Part shown: positions 54,985-64,000 of the stretch, in pieces
How positions within the stretch are numbered: the stretch's first letter is position 1
How the letters are laid out: every line of letters starts with the position of its first letter
Assembly (NCBI RefSeq): GCF_019059575.1
Contig: NW_024881707.1
Coordinates: 186,001 to 250,000 of the forward strand
Source: Amphibalanus amphitrite
Taxonomy: Eukaryota > Arthropoda > Thecostraca > Balanomorpha > Balanidae
Direction: 5' to 3'
Length of the DNA stretch: 64,000 nucleotides
The notes under the pieces: generated by a model
What the model was told of the DNA's origin: nothing
Databases searched by the model: none
What the model saw: the letters and a program-made list of their open reading frames with translations, nothing else
Program-made: the position numbers and the translations under genes

Positions 54985-57900
54985 ATGGCGTCGCCCGTGC
55001 TGGTTGATGTGCTGCCGCTGCTGCTATTGCTACTGCTGCTGATGCTGCTGAGGTTCCGAGTTGTCCAGTCATGGACTCATCAACAGGGGACAAACATCTA
55101 TGCCACCGATTCCAGTGTCGTAAGGCTGGATTCAGATCAACCCGGGGCTATTCCCGAAGCTATGATGAAGTTTGAGAGTGTCCAAATGCTCACTGATGTT
55201 ACACAGATGTTCGCTGAGCAGATGGCTGTCTTTAGAAGCTTGCCCCCAAGTGAGTACCTTATGAGCTAAATGATGTGATAGCTAGGTCATATGTGGGCAT
55301 CGGCTAATTAAAGAAACATCAGACCGGACACGGAATGCCACGCTTGACCCAAATCGGGCCGAGGCTTATACAATATACATTATGCATATATGAGCAATGA
55401 GAAAACAAGTGCTCGAGGACAATAAAGATGTGTTAGTTATATGTTAAAAGTTAGTAAACTAACATCAACAAATAAAGATGCGATGTTCAAAGTCACTCAT
55501 CACTCACTGACCCCTGCGGCAGGTCTCTGTCACCTCTCCTGCGCAGCTAACCCCCGCTGTCTGAGCTTCATCACGGAGCCCGAGATGGTCTGTCGCCTGT
55601 TCAGAAGGCGAGGACGACCCGTGGTCCCGGCAGATGACGAGCAGTTGGAGCTGGGACAGATGATGCACAAATACAGACTCCACGTCGGTAAGTAAGAGCG
55701 CCAAGCTCTAGGTTCTAAGCCTATCGAAAGGGTCAAACTATTCAGACACAATTCCGAACTGGCAATCACCTAATTGTTCTTTAGTTTAACCCGCGCGGGG
55801 CTGGGGGGGTAAATTTTACCCCCCCCCCTCGCGAATTTTGGCTATATCTAAAAAACGGCGGCGCGCAGCGCCGCCAAACTTTCAGTACCTTTTCTTACAT
55901 CAATTTGACACGTTCTCTGAAAATTTGAGCGAAATCCGTCGGAAAATTTTTGAGAAATTGACGTTTTAGTGACGTCATGTTCGCCATTTTCGCCTCAAAA
56001 ACGGCAAAATTTCAAACGCTGCTAACATCTTCATTTTTAAAGGAATCAAGACGTAACAAAAAAGGTTATACGTCTTTTTACTTTGTCTATCAAATGGCTA
56101 TCTCGGTTTTTGAAAATTTTGGATTTTGGCCCAATTTTTTTTCTCAAAAAAACTGACTTTTTTGGGAAAATAGTTATAAAATCCAAAATTTTGAGTGTAT
56201 CGAAAAAACCGGAATATATGTCAGAGAACTGATCTATGTGCACCTACATACCAATTTTTAGAAGAATTGGTTCAAAAATGTGGGAGTTATTCAAAATTTA
56301 ATGACGTCACGACAAACAAAAAAAATTGAAAAATGAATTTTTTGGAAGTTCTAGACCTCGTAAAGAAACAAAAATAGCACCATTCGATTCGCCGTGAAAA
56401 ACTGCATCAGATAGACACCTTCTTAGGCCTTAACAACCAACTTCAAAATTTGACCTCACTTGACCTGACCTTGACCTGACCTCGACCTGAAATTCATCCA
56501 GAGGTGTTCCATATCACTTATTGAGTGTGCCTATTGAATTCTATGCGTAAAATGACTCATAAAACATGTGTCGCACATGCCCTTTTCTATATTTTGTTTT
56601 TGGTCAGTGGCGGTCGCAGGGGGGGGGGGCCATCAGGGCCATGGCCCCCCCAAAGGCAAATCAGGGGGGCCATCATATCATTTGGCCCCCCCAAACAACC
56701 GATGGGCCCCCATGGCCGTATGGGGCCCTGGCCCGTATTCGATTGTCACGAGGCTCGAGAAACCCACGCCAGCTATTAACAGCTCCCATACCAGTCTTTG
56801 AGGGTCCTACACTGACCTCTGAGGGCCCTTCAGTGGCGGTCAAGCGTCCACATTGACCGCTGAGGACCCGTATTGACCTCTGAGGGCCCTCCACTGGCCT
56901 TTGAGGGCCCCTAAACCGGCCTCAGGGGCCCAACCGGCGTCTGAGAGCCTCACACCGGCCTCTGGTGGCCTCATTTCTGTCTCTCGAGTCCCAAGACTAG
57001 CCTTTAACCCGCGCCCTGCTGGGGGGGGTGTTTGAACACCCCCCCTTGTGGTTTTTCGCAAATATCTCAAAAACGGCGGCGCGGAGCGCCGCCGTTTTTG
57101 GTACACCTTATCATACATCAATTCTACACATGTTGTGAAAATTTCAGACCAAGGTCATTCAAGGTCAGGTCACCAGGTCACTTGAAGTGACCTCACCTCA
57201 TAAAAAGTTTCAATGTCTGCCATAGCTACACCGAGTAACCGATCGCTTTGAAACTTTAAGCGATTGCTAAGAGCAATAGCATGTACAAAATGTATATCTC
57301 AGAATTTTGATATCGATGACCTAAGGTCAGGTCAATTTTGCGACCTCCCCATTATAAGTCAATGGGAGAAAATTGAAATGCGCTTCTTTTGGACAAAATA
57401 CATTATAAACACTCCCAAACACTGGATTACAAGTGGTTTAGACTTACTGAACATGAAAATGGTGTCTGTGACCCCTGTTTATGCCCTGAGGTCATCTTAG
57501 GTCACGAATGGTATCTAACAGTTTTTCGCAAATAACTTTTGATAGAGGCATGCTAGAGCGATGAAAACGCCTTAGATGTGTTCAGCTTGACGATACGAAT
57601 CGACTGATATGCAACATGACCCTTTCCGGTCAGGTCATGACCTTGACCTGAGGTCAAATTTTCAAGTTGACCTTTCAAGGTCAAGTTATAGTTCATTCGA
57701 TGCGTCTTGACGAGAGGAACACGATGCCGGTAAAAGTAAGCTCGTACAAGGCTTGGGTCAAAAGTTATTGCAGAAAAACTGTTTTCGAAAAAATCGGCTA
57801 TTTTTGCAGTTTTTGCCCCCTGCAGGCAAAACCGTTGACGTTAGGTCAAATCTGAGAGAATTACTCAGAAAGGGCGTTAATAGGGCTATCGAATGCGCTT

Positions 57901-60900
57901 TTCCGCGGCGCTGTAGCTCTATTGGTTCCCGAGTTATGCGTTGGCTTCTTGGAAATTGTCGACATTCGACCTGGAAATCGGCGAAATTTTGCCTTCAATG
58001 ACCTCTGGTGACCTGACCTTTGACCTGACCAAAAAATTGACCGAAGTGATTTCGTCATTATTTTTGGCGCTCTTTCGAACGCCGCCTTCCGCGTATCGCT
58101 ACGTGGCCCAGGAGCCGAGTTAGAAGGGGGGGTGTTCAGACACCCCCCCCCCCAGCAGGGCGTGGAAATCCAGGACCCCCAGCCGGGCGCGGGTAAAGTG
58201 TCTCTGAGGGCCCCGCACTGGATTCTGAAGACCCGATGTCGAGCCAGCATCGGCCTCTGGGGGCCCATCTTGGCCTTTGAGGGCCCTCCGCTGGTCTCTG
58301 GGGTCCAACGCCGGCCCATGCCGGCCTTTTAGGGTCCCACACTGACCTTTAAGGGCCCATGCTGGCCTGTAAGGACCCACATTAGCCTCTAAGGGCCCCC
58401 CGCATCCAATGCCGGCCGCTCAGGGCCCGCATCGGCGTCTGAGGGCCCACCTTGGCCTTTGAGGGCCCTCCGCTGGCCTCTGGGGTCCAACGCCGGCCCA
58501 TGCCGGTCTTTTAGGGCCCCACACTGACCTCTGAGGGCCCATGCTGGCCTGTAAGGATACACATTAGCCTCTATGGGCCCCACACTGGATTCTGAAGACC
58601 CGATGCCGGCCTCTAAGGGTCCGCATCGGCCTCTGAAGGCCCATCTTGGCCTTTGAGGGCCCTCTGCTGGCCTCTGGGGTACAACGCCGGCCAATGCCAG
58701 TCTTTTAGGGTCCCATTCTGATCTTTGAGGGCCCCATGCTGGCCTGTAAGGGCCCATATTAGCCTCCGAGAGCCCCCCGCACTGGATTCTGAAGACCCGA
58801 TGCCGGCCTCTAAGGGCCCGCATCGGCCTAGTCTGAGGGCCCATCTTGGCCTTTGAGGGCCCTCTTCTGGCCTCTGGGGTCCAACGCCGGCCCATGTCGG
58901 TCTTTTAGGGCCCCACCCTAACCTCTGAGGGCTCCATGCTGGCCTGTAAGGACCCATATTAGCCTCTGAGTGCCCAATTCGGTCTCTGATGGTCTCAAAC
59001 TGCCCTTTGCAGGCCCTGTACTGGTCTCTGAGGGCTCTAAACTGGCCCCTAAGAGCCCAAACCAGCCTCTAAAGGTCCCACGACCCACACCGGCCTCTGA
59101 TGGTCCCATTTCTGTCTCTGGGACCGAAACTGCCCTTATGTGCCTCTGAGGGCCCCGTAATGGCTTCTGAAGGATCGATGCCGGCTTCTGAGGACCCATA
59201 CCGGTCTTTAAGTGCCTCATAGCGACACCTGAGGCCCCACACTAGCCTCTGAGGGGCCCGCAAACTGGCCTATGAGGTCTCTACACCGGCCACTGATGGC
59301 CCTATTATGTTCTCTGGGGGGCTCAAGCCTTACCTTTGGGCGTCACGCACTTGCTTATGAAGGCCCACATCAGCCTCTGGGGCCCTACCTGGGGCCTTTG
59401 AGGCCCTTTGCTGACCCTTGGGTCCAACGCCGGCCTCTGGGGGTCTGACACCGTACTCTAAGGGCCCCATTGCAGCCTCAGCGATAGGTATCGCCGAAGC
59501 GCTATCGATGGGCCCATAAGTGTAGGAACCATGGGTGCAGTGGGCGCAGTTGCACCAACAATAATTCTGCAGTGAGTGCAGACAATGTACCTATTCTGCA
59601 TCCACAATAATCTGGAACAAAACCCCCTTTCCTCAGCAACACTACTTTCCATGCAGCACGACAAATTTAGGATATTTTGCCCACTATCCGTCTTTCGAAG
59701 CATTTGCTACTGTAATGGTCTTCAAAATTTGCATTTGTGCTCAAGTGAAAAAAGATTAAACGGAAGTCGGAACACATGTGTGAACAGATACCGATGAGCC
59801 ACTGTTAAAAGTTTTAGCACGATGATCTTAAAAAATGGCAAAGTTTTTTTTTGCAAAGAAAATTGCAAAGTTAGCCGCCTTTACTTTTGCGGTAGTCCAT
59901 TCACAGTTGCGTGAATTATTGACATACCTAATCAATGCTTCAAAATGCACTTTTCGGTACCTTTTCGACATGGTGCACCCTCAAAGCTCTCAATGAGCCT
60001 CCGCTCGGGTGCCGCTCCCTACCCCCCCCCCCTCCCCGCTTCACCGGCCATGGCCTAGATTTCTGCACCCGTGCACTACGCCCGTGGGCCCCTTTAAGCT
60101 AGCACCGGGCCCCCCGGGTCAGCGCAGGGGCCCCTTTGCCAAGTTGGCCCCCCAAACTCCAAGTCTGCGACCGCCCCTGTTTTTGGTGACCTGACCTGAC
60201 CTGACCTGACCTTGACCGTGACCTCTGAATGATATTGTATGCAACGAATATTGTCTTGGTAGCCTAAGAACACGTTTTGGGCAATCAGTCTCAGTCCATG
60301 ACTCCATTCATCGGCAACTACGGTGCAAGGCCGATACTGTAGAAACTTGCAATTTGTACCCTTGACCTGGCCTTGACCTTGACCTCAAATTTTAAATAAA
60401 GTACATGTTTTTAGTTGTTCGTGATGAGATCTTTCGATTGGCGTTCGAATTTTCCAAATCGGACCATTAGTTCGGGAGATAACAGGGGGGGGGGTAAAAT
60501 TTACCCCCCCCCCCCCAGCCCCACGCGTTCGGCTGGAGACCCCAGCCCCGCGCGGGTTAAGAACTATTAAAAGGTGCATGATTTTAGGCAAAATGGTTTT
60601 GCAGTCGAAAGCGTTACATGCCGCAATTCAGCAAGCTTGAGAGCAAGACGAAAATGTCAGCATATCAGCATTGTCATCCGGTTTTTAATATGTTATTTCA
60701 TGCAGCCGGAAGAAACTTCGAATGAGTGACCACTGACCGCTGTACTCGTAGTTGTACACATTTTCGTCTCCCCCACAGCGCTGCCGGGCGACTTTTGCTC
60801 CTCCGATGACGAGTGTTCGGGCGGGGTCAGCGGCAGCATGTGCCACCAGTACCGCGAGGTGTGCGTGTGCGGGGACACAGACGACCCGCGCTGCGCTCCC

Positions 60901-62997
60901 CCGGCCCCGCCACCGGCCAGCGCAGAACACGCCACAAGTACCGCAGCACCTTCAGGTAGCAGCACTGAGCCCGACATCGTCACAGTCGAGGGTCTGGGGA
61001 ATGATGAATATGCTGGTATCGATTATCAGATTGATGCTTCGACGAGCTCTCCAAGCGGTGAAGCTTGGGACACGTCTCAACCCTCTTCCGCAAACACGGG
61101 AGGGGACTCTTCCGAAGTGGGTTCAGCCCCTTCCATGCCAGCCATACCCACAGAAGATCACTCCCCTTCTGTCCTGGTCAGCGAAAGCTTCACCGAAACC
61201 CTCCCACTTTTTGAAACGTCCGTCGATCCCAGTGCCAGGATGTCTGCCAAGTCCCACACTACTACAACTGCCAAATCAATTGACAGAGCAACTACTGACC
61301 CTTCAGGGGTCACAGACGGCCAGTCGTACATCCAATCTGACACTTCTGCCCCAACCACCGGAGATCCATATGACACGACACAGACCAATGAGCTTGTTAC
61401 ATCGCTCACTCCCACTGGTGCTGCTTCTGCTGAATCAACTAGCGATAACCTCAACCAAACACCAACTGACACTTCTTACACTCCTTCCCCAGACACGTCT
61501 ACGAGTTTTACTGACAGCACTAGCACAACTTCCACTTCTTCTGGCAGCATTACTGCCATATCTGCTACCGATGATTCAACCAGTCCGACGAGCAGTACAG
61601 CCACCTACCCGCAATACAACATGCTCTCCAATATTACAGAGATGATAAAACTGAGCGTCAGCGTTCACAGCGAAAACGCTGCGTCCAGCACCACCTACCA
61701 AAATACGTCTTCGTCAATCAACTTCAACCAAACACTATCTCTCGCCTCTTCCGACGATTCGCCTACCGTCTCCACCATTCCGTCTCATATCACCTCTACC
61801 GCTCTTTCATCCGGTCAAACCACAGAGCGCACCATAAAGAAAAAGGGCGAAGGCAAAGTCGACAAGTCCTCTCAGACCGTAACGCCAGAATACCTTCACG
61901 ATACGTCCATTACTGCTTCAGACAGCATGTCGTCCAATCCCACAGAGCGAACGTCTACGCATCGTTCTGACACCATGACTGCAACTACTGATGCCACATC
62001 TAGCAAGCCCCTTAGCACAGCATCTACCCAACAGCTTCAAACTGCATCTACCAACAGCGAACGTACTACTGGTCCAGATACCCTAGCTACCAGTCCCTTG
62101 AACAGCGTAACTGCCAATTATCCAGACAGCTCATCTACAAAGCCTTTCTCCACAGCTGACAGCCCTCCAGAAACCACGAACAGTAAAGAAAGCAGCGCTT
62201 TTCTAAGCACTGAACGCTCCAGTCTTTCATCCACTGCTCCCACTGATTATTTACCATCTGCCTGGGGCGGACAAGAGACCACGGCGTCAGGAGCTGATCC
62301 TTCACAAGGCATTGGCATGAGCACAATGGAAACCACAGTAAACGACCCTGCTTGGAACTTCAATAGCGACTTATCTGACGGTGTTTTTAGTGACTCAGAG
62401 TCTAACGACCAGCGGCTAACACAATTGTTGTCGGCATCTCCACCAGAAACAATTTCATCTCTCGTGGACAGCATTCATATGAACACACCAGACAACGGTC
62501 AGACAACAGCTTCCACCATATCTGAGGGGTCAGTCCACGGGACTGAGGAACTCTACACTGAATTCCTAGTCACTGAACACAAAACGCCAATTCAATCGGA
62601 TTGGTTCCCTAAATCAACACCGTCGTCGGCAGACGCGTGGTCCGATGGAAGCGCAGATGCCGTCCAAGCATCATCCCTCACAGAACTAGGATCCTCCACT
62701 GAATCTCCTCAATCCATATTGTCCACTGCCCTTCAAGCACCTGAGACCGACGCGCCGACCAACCTCTTCTTTGATAGGCAGTCGCCTTACCAAGGTGACG
62801 GCGAGAACACTTCACCAGTGTCGAACACGGAAAATCCAGGCGATTCATTGCCCTTCATGGGGTTTATCGCTGATGAAAAAGATCCGATGATCAGAACGGA
62901 ATATCCGACACATGTGACCGAAGAAGTTAAGCCAAACACCAATTATGAAGACGGTGTGTTTGCCAATGAAATAACTTTGACCGGTGCCTTTGACTGA
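54985..62997 (+). CDS. secreted mucin-like protein with PAN-like and EB-like modules, three coding exons
   Basis: Coding exons are 54985-55249, 55523-55687 and 60779-62997. Donors are GTGAGT and GTAAGT, acceptors GCGGCAG and CCCACAG. Every junction is phase 1, so the 882-residue frame is continuous. Residues 1-29 form a signal peptide with a leucine run. Residues 30-88 have no Cys. Residues 89-143 carry a PAN/apple-like core (CHLSCAANPRCLSF, then a fourth Cys). Residues about 148-182 hold six Cys in an EB-like pattern (FCSSDDECS, MCHQ, VCVCG, RC). The rest, about 700 residues, is Ser/Thr/Pro-rich and mucin-like, without transmembrane segment or repeats of fixed length. It is likely a heavily O-glycosylated extracellular or cuticle-surface protein; function is inference. 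Intron 2 holds nested transposons. Confidence 0.85.
56780..57003. repeat. GGGCC-rich minisatellite, left block
   Basis: Units of about 28 bp with CTCTGAGGGCCC and CACTGGCCTCTGA. The block is cut off by copy B and resumes at 58198. Confidence 0.85.
57008..58193 (+). mobile_element. piggyBac-like MITE, copy B
   Basis: 1,186 bp, starting CCCGCGCCCTGCTGGGG and ending GGGCGCGGG. TTAA stands at the left (57004-57007) and TAAA at the right. Subterminal G and C tracts flank GTGTTTGAACAC and GTGTTCAGACAC. Close to copy A over its whole length. It sits inside the minisatellite of the hAT-like element. Confidence 0.85.
58198..59510. repeat. GGGCC minisatellite with higher-order units
   Basis: Basic units of about 28 bp. 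Between about 58260 and 58930 a larger unit of roughly 185-200 bp recurs; the phrase CTTGGCCTTTGAGGGCCCTC marks its starts near 58269, 58452, 58645 and 58847. The rest is less regular. Minus-strand frames of over 100 codons here are repeat artefacts. Confidence 0.88.
59515..60089. mobile_element. possible degraded hAT-like insertion
   Basis: CATGGGTGCAG (59549-59559) and the inverse-like CTGCACCCGTG (60063-60073), next to ACTACGCCCGTG, suggest inverted ends around a 0.5 kb AT-richer segment unlike the surrounding minisatellite. No clear target duplication. Confidence 0.3.
60561..60778. other. right end of intron 2
   Basis: Unique intron sequence between copy C and the exon 3 acceptor. A pyrimidine-rich tract (CGTCTCCCCCACAG) precedes the exon. 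Confidence 0.5.
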
Positions 62998-63080
62998 TCT
63001 TAGCTGTCCAGTTGTTTCCTGGCTCGGCCACAGTGAATTAATTTCATTACACGCCATAGCCAACCTATCGGAGCGTGTGG

Positions 63081-63172
63081 TGTCACCATGCAAGCCAATC
63101 CGAGCCTGCGGTGTGATTATACCAGCCAATCAGAACCTGCGCTGCCGTCATACCAACCAATCAGAAAGCGCG
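63081..63172. repeat. 30-bp tandem repeat with CCAAT boxes, three copies
   Basis: Three degenerate units (63081-63110, 63111-63141, 63142-63172), each with CCAAT followed by C and a CCTGCG/AGCGCG end. CCAATCAG is the NF-Y-type core. They lie just after the mucin-like stop codon. Confidence 0.75.
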
Positions 63173-63243
63173 ACGTGGTCCTGTAGTCAGGTCATGACCG
63201 GGATAAGGCCACCGTGCTCAATCGTCGAATCCAAGCAGATAAT

Positions 63244-63804
63244 AGCCGTTTTCACGACGGGCTAGCCGGCGAATGCACCTAATTTGACCAAATCTGCACC
63301 TAATCTCTTTTGCAGTAAACATCTTCATTTTAGCCGTTTTCACGACGGCCATCTGGTACACATTTGGTGCACATCTGGTGCAGATCAGGTGCAGATTTGG
63401 TCAAATCAGGTTCAGTGTCTGTGTGTCTCTTAGCAGCTATCAGCTAGGGTTGCACTAATTGCTTATATACCTGCTTTGTCATATTATCAGAGAGCATCAT
63501 CGATTAAAACACTGAAATAAATTCATAAAATGAAGATATTTGCTGTAAAAGAAATTAGGTGCAGATTTGGTCAAATCAGGTGCATTTGCCGGATAGCCCG
63601 TCGTGAAAACGGCTTTTATGAACCTATTTCAGTGTTTTAATCGATGATACTCTGATAATATGGCAAAGCAGGCATATAAGCAATTAGTGCAAACCTAGCT
63701 GATAGCTACTAAGAGATACACTGAACCTAATTTGACAAAATCTGCACCTAATCTGCACCAAATGTGCACCAAATGTGTACCAGATGGCCGTCGTGAAAAC
63801 GGCT
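63244..63804. mobile_element. MITE interrupted by another copy of itself (outer copy)
   Basis: Ends AGCCGTTTTCACGACGG and CCGTCGTGAAAACGGCT with a 3-bp target duplication AAT (63241-63243 and 63805-63807). Removing the inner copy leaves about 275 bp, the length of the inner copy. Interior words GCACCTAATTTGACC and GTGCAGATTTGGTC recur inverted. A 3-bp target fits PIF/Harbinger and some CACTA-type groups; I cannot decide. Confidence 0.88.
63332..63614. mobile_element. MITE, inner copy in opposite orientation
   Basis: 283 bp with the same ends as the outer copy and a target duplication TTT (63329-63331 and 63615-63617). It contains both half-sequences of the outer copy in inverse order. The interrupted site rejoins to CATTTTATG, as found intact at 63524-63532 on the opposite strand sense. 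Confidence 0.88.
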
Positions 63805-63807
63805 AAT

Positions 63808-64000
63808 GACGCCAGGCACACGAATGACGAAGGAGACAGTCAAAAAGTTTCATATATCATTTGCAAATTAAAATAAAATAGATCGTTGAGCAGTTGATGT
63901 CTAGGCAGTTTGCTTTGCCATATCAATAACATTATTTTCTATTTTTCTTTATAAAATTTGCCCGAACTTTTTGAATGGAAGGAGTCACAAGGATAGAGCC
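63808..64000. other. unassigned AT-rich end of the window
   Basis: No gene or repeat recognised. Confidence 0.3.

Larger units (their letters stand above)
56605..60179. mobile_element. hAT-like element filled with GGGCC minisatellite
   Basis: Left end CAGTGGCGGTCGCAGG and right end CTGCGACCGCCCCTG. A perfect 8-bp target duplication TTTTTGGT flanks it (56597-56604 and 60180-60187). It has no transposase. The interior is GGGCC-rich minisatellite, piggyBac-like copy B and a more unique segment (59510-60130). It is inserted in copy C. Confidence 0.92.
55790..60556 (+). mobile_element. piggyBac-like MITE, copy C (split by a hAT-like element)
   Basis: Ends CCCGCGCGGGGCTGGG and CCCAGCCCCGCGCGGG, with TTAA outside both (55786-55789 and 60557-60560). 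Without the insertion at 56605-60179 it is about 1.18 kb, the same as copies A and B. Near each end, G and C tracts flank TAAATTTTA / TAAAATTTA, so each end folds on itself. No transposase. It lies in intron 2 of the mucin-like gene. Confidence 0.88.

Noticed and set aside
58389-58957. 168- and 114-codon minus frames with GPQRP repeats
   Set aside because: Minisatellite translation inside a transposon in an intron.
60752-61645. 297-codon plus frame overlapping the mucin-like exon
   Set aside because: Shadow in another frame; the 60779-62997 frame continues the upstream exons in phase and has the Cys module.

Overview
This window is animal nuclear DNA, most likely from an arthropod. The best evidence is an intact cuticle-protein gene with a chitin-binding Rebers-Riddiford domain on the minus strand at 52959-53590. 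It has the usual two-exon layout, in which the first coding exon supplies only Met-Lys. Introns, TATA boxes and the transposon types agree with this. A crustacean such as a barnacle is my inference from the mosaic of GC-rich and AT-rich repeats and the cuticle-protein style; the sequence does not prove it. The window is gene-poor and rich in mobile elements.

Layout. Positions 1-7896 hold no sure gene. They contain simple repeats (CT tract, long GTCA/GTCT tract), a TTAA-flanked MITE and an E-box cluster. Positions 7901-18581 are one LTR retrotransposon with two almost identical LTRs of about 3.95 kb, a tRNA-Lys-type primer site, a 2.8 kb interior without recognisable pol and a GTAC target duplication. 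It is a young, non-autonomous, LARD-like fossil. Positions 18586-28447 are mostly unassigned GC-rich and AT-rich DNA. Positions 28450-29805 are a full-length but decayed Tc1/mariner element. Positions 34579-38155 are a hAT-like element packed with a GC-rich minisatellite and carrying a piggyBac-like MITE, which in turn carries a TATA-flanked element. Positions 38632-41030 are a 5'-truncated non-LTR retrotransposon with an uninterrupted reverse-transcriptase frame. Positions 43273-52596 hold several small DNA transposons with clean target duplications.

Host genes lie at the right. The cuticle-protein gene (minus) and a second gene (plus, 54594-62997) stand head to head about 0.9 kb apart. The second gene predicts an 882-residue secreted protein: signal peptide, PAN/apple-like cysteine core, EB-like cysteine module and a very long Ser/Thr-rich mucin-like tail. 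All its splice phases agree. Its 5.1 kb last intron is almost wholly a Russian-doll nest: a piggyBac-like MITE split by a hAT-like minisatellite element that is itself split by a second copy of the same MITE. Just downstream lies a MITE inserted into another copy of itself.

Both genes look extracellular (cuticle, mucin-like coat), but nothing in the sequence shows that they act together.
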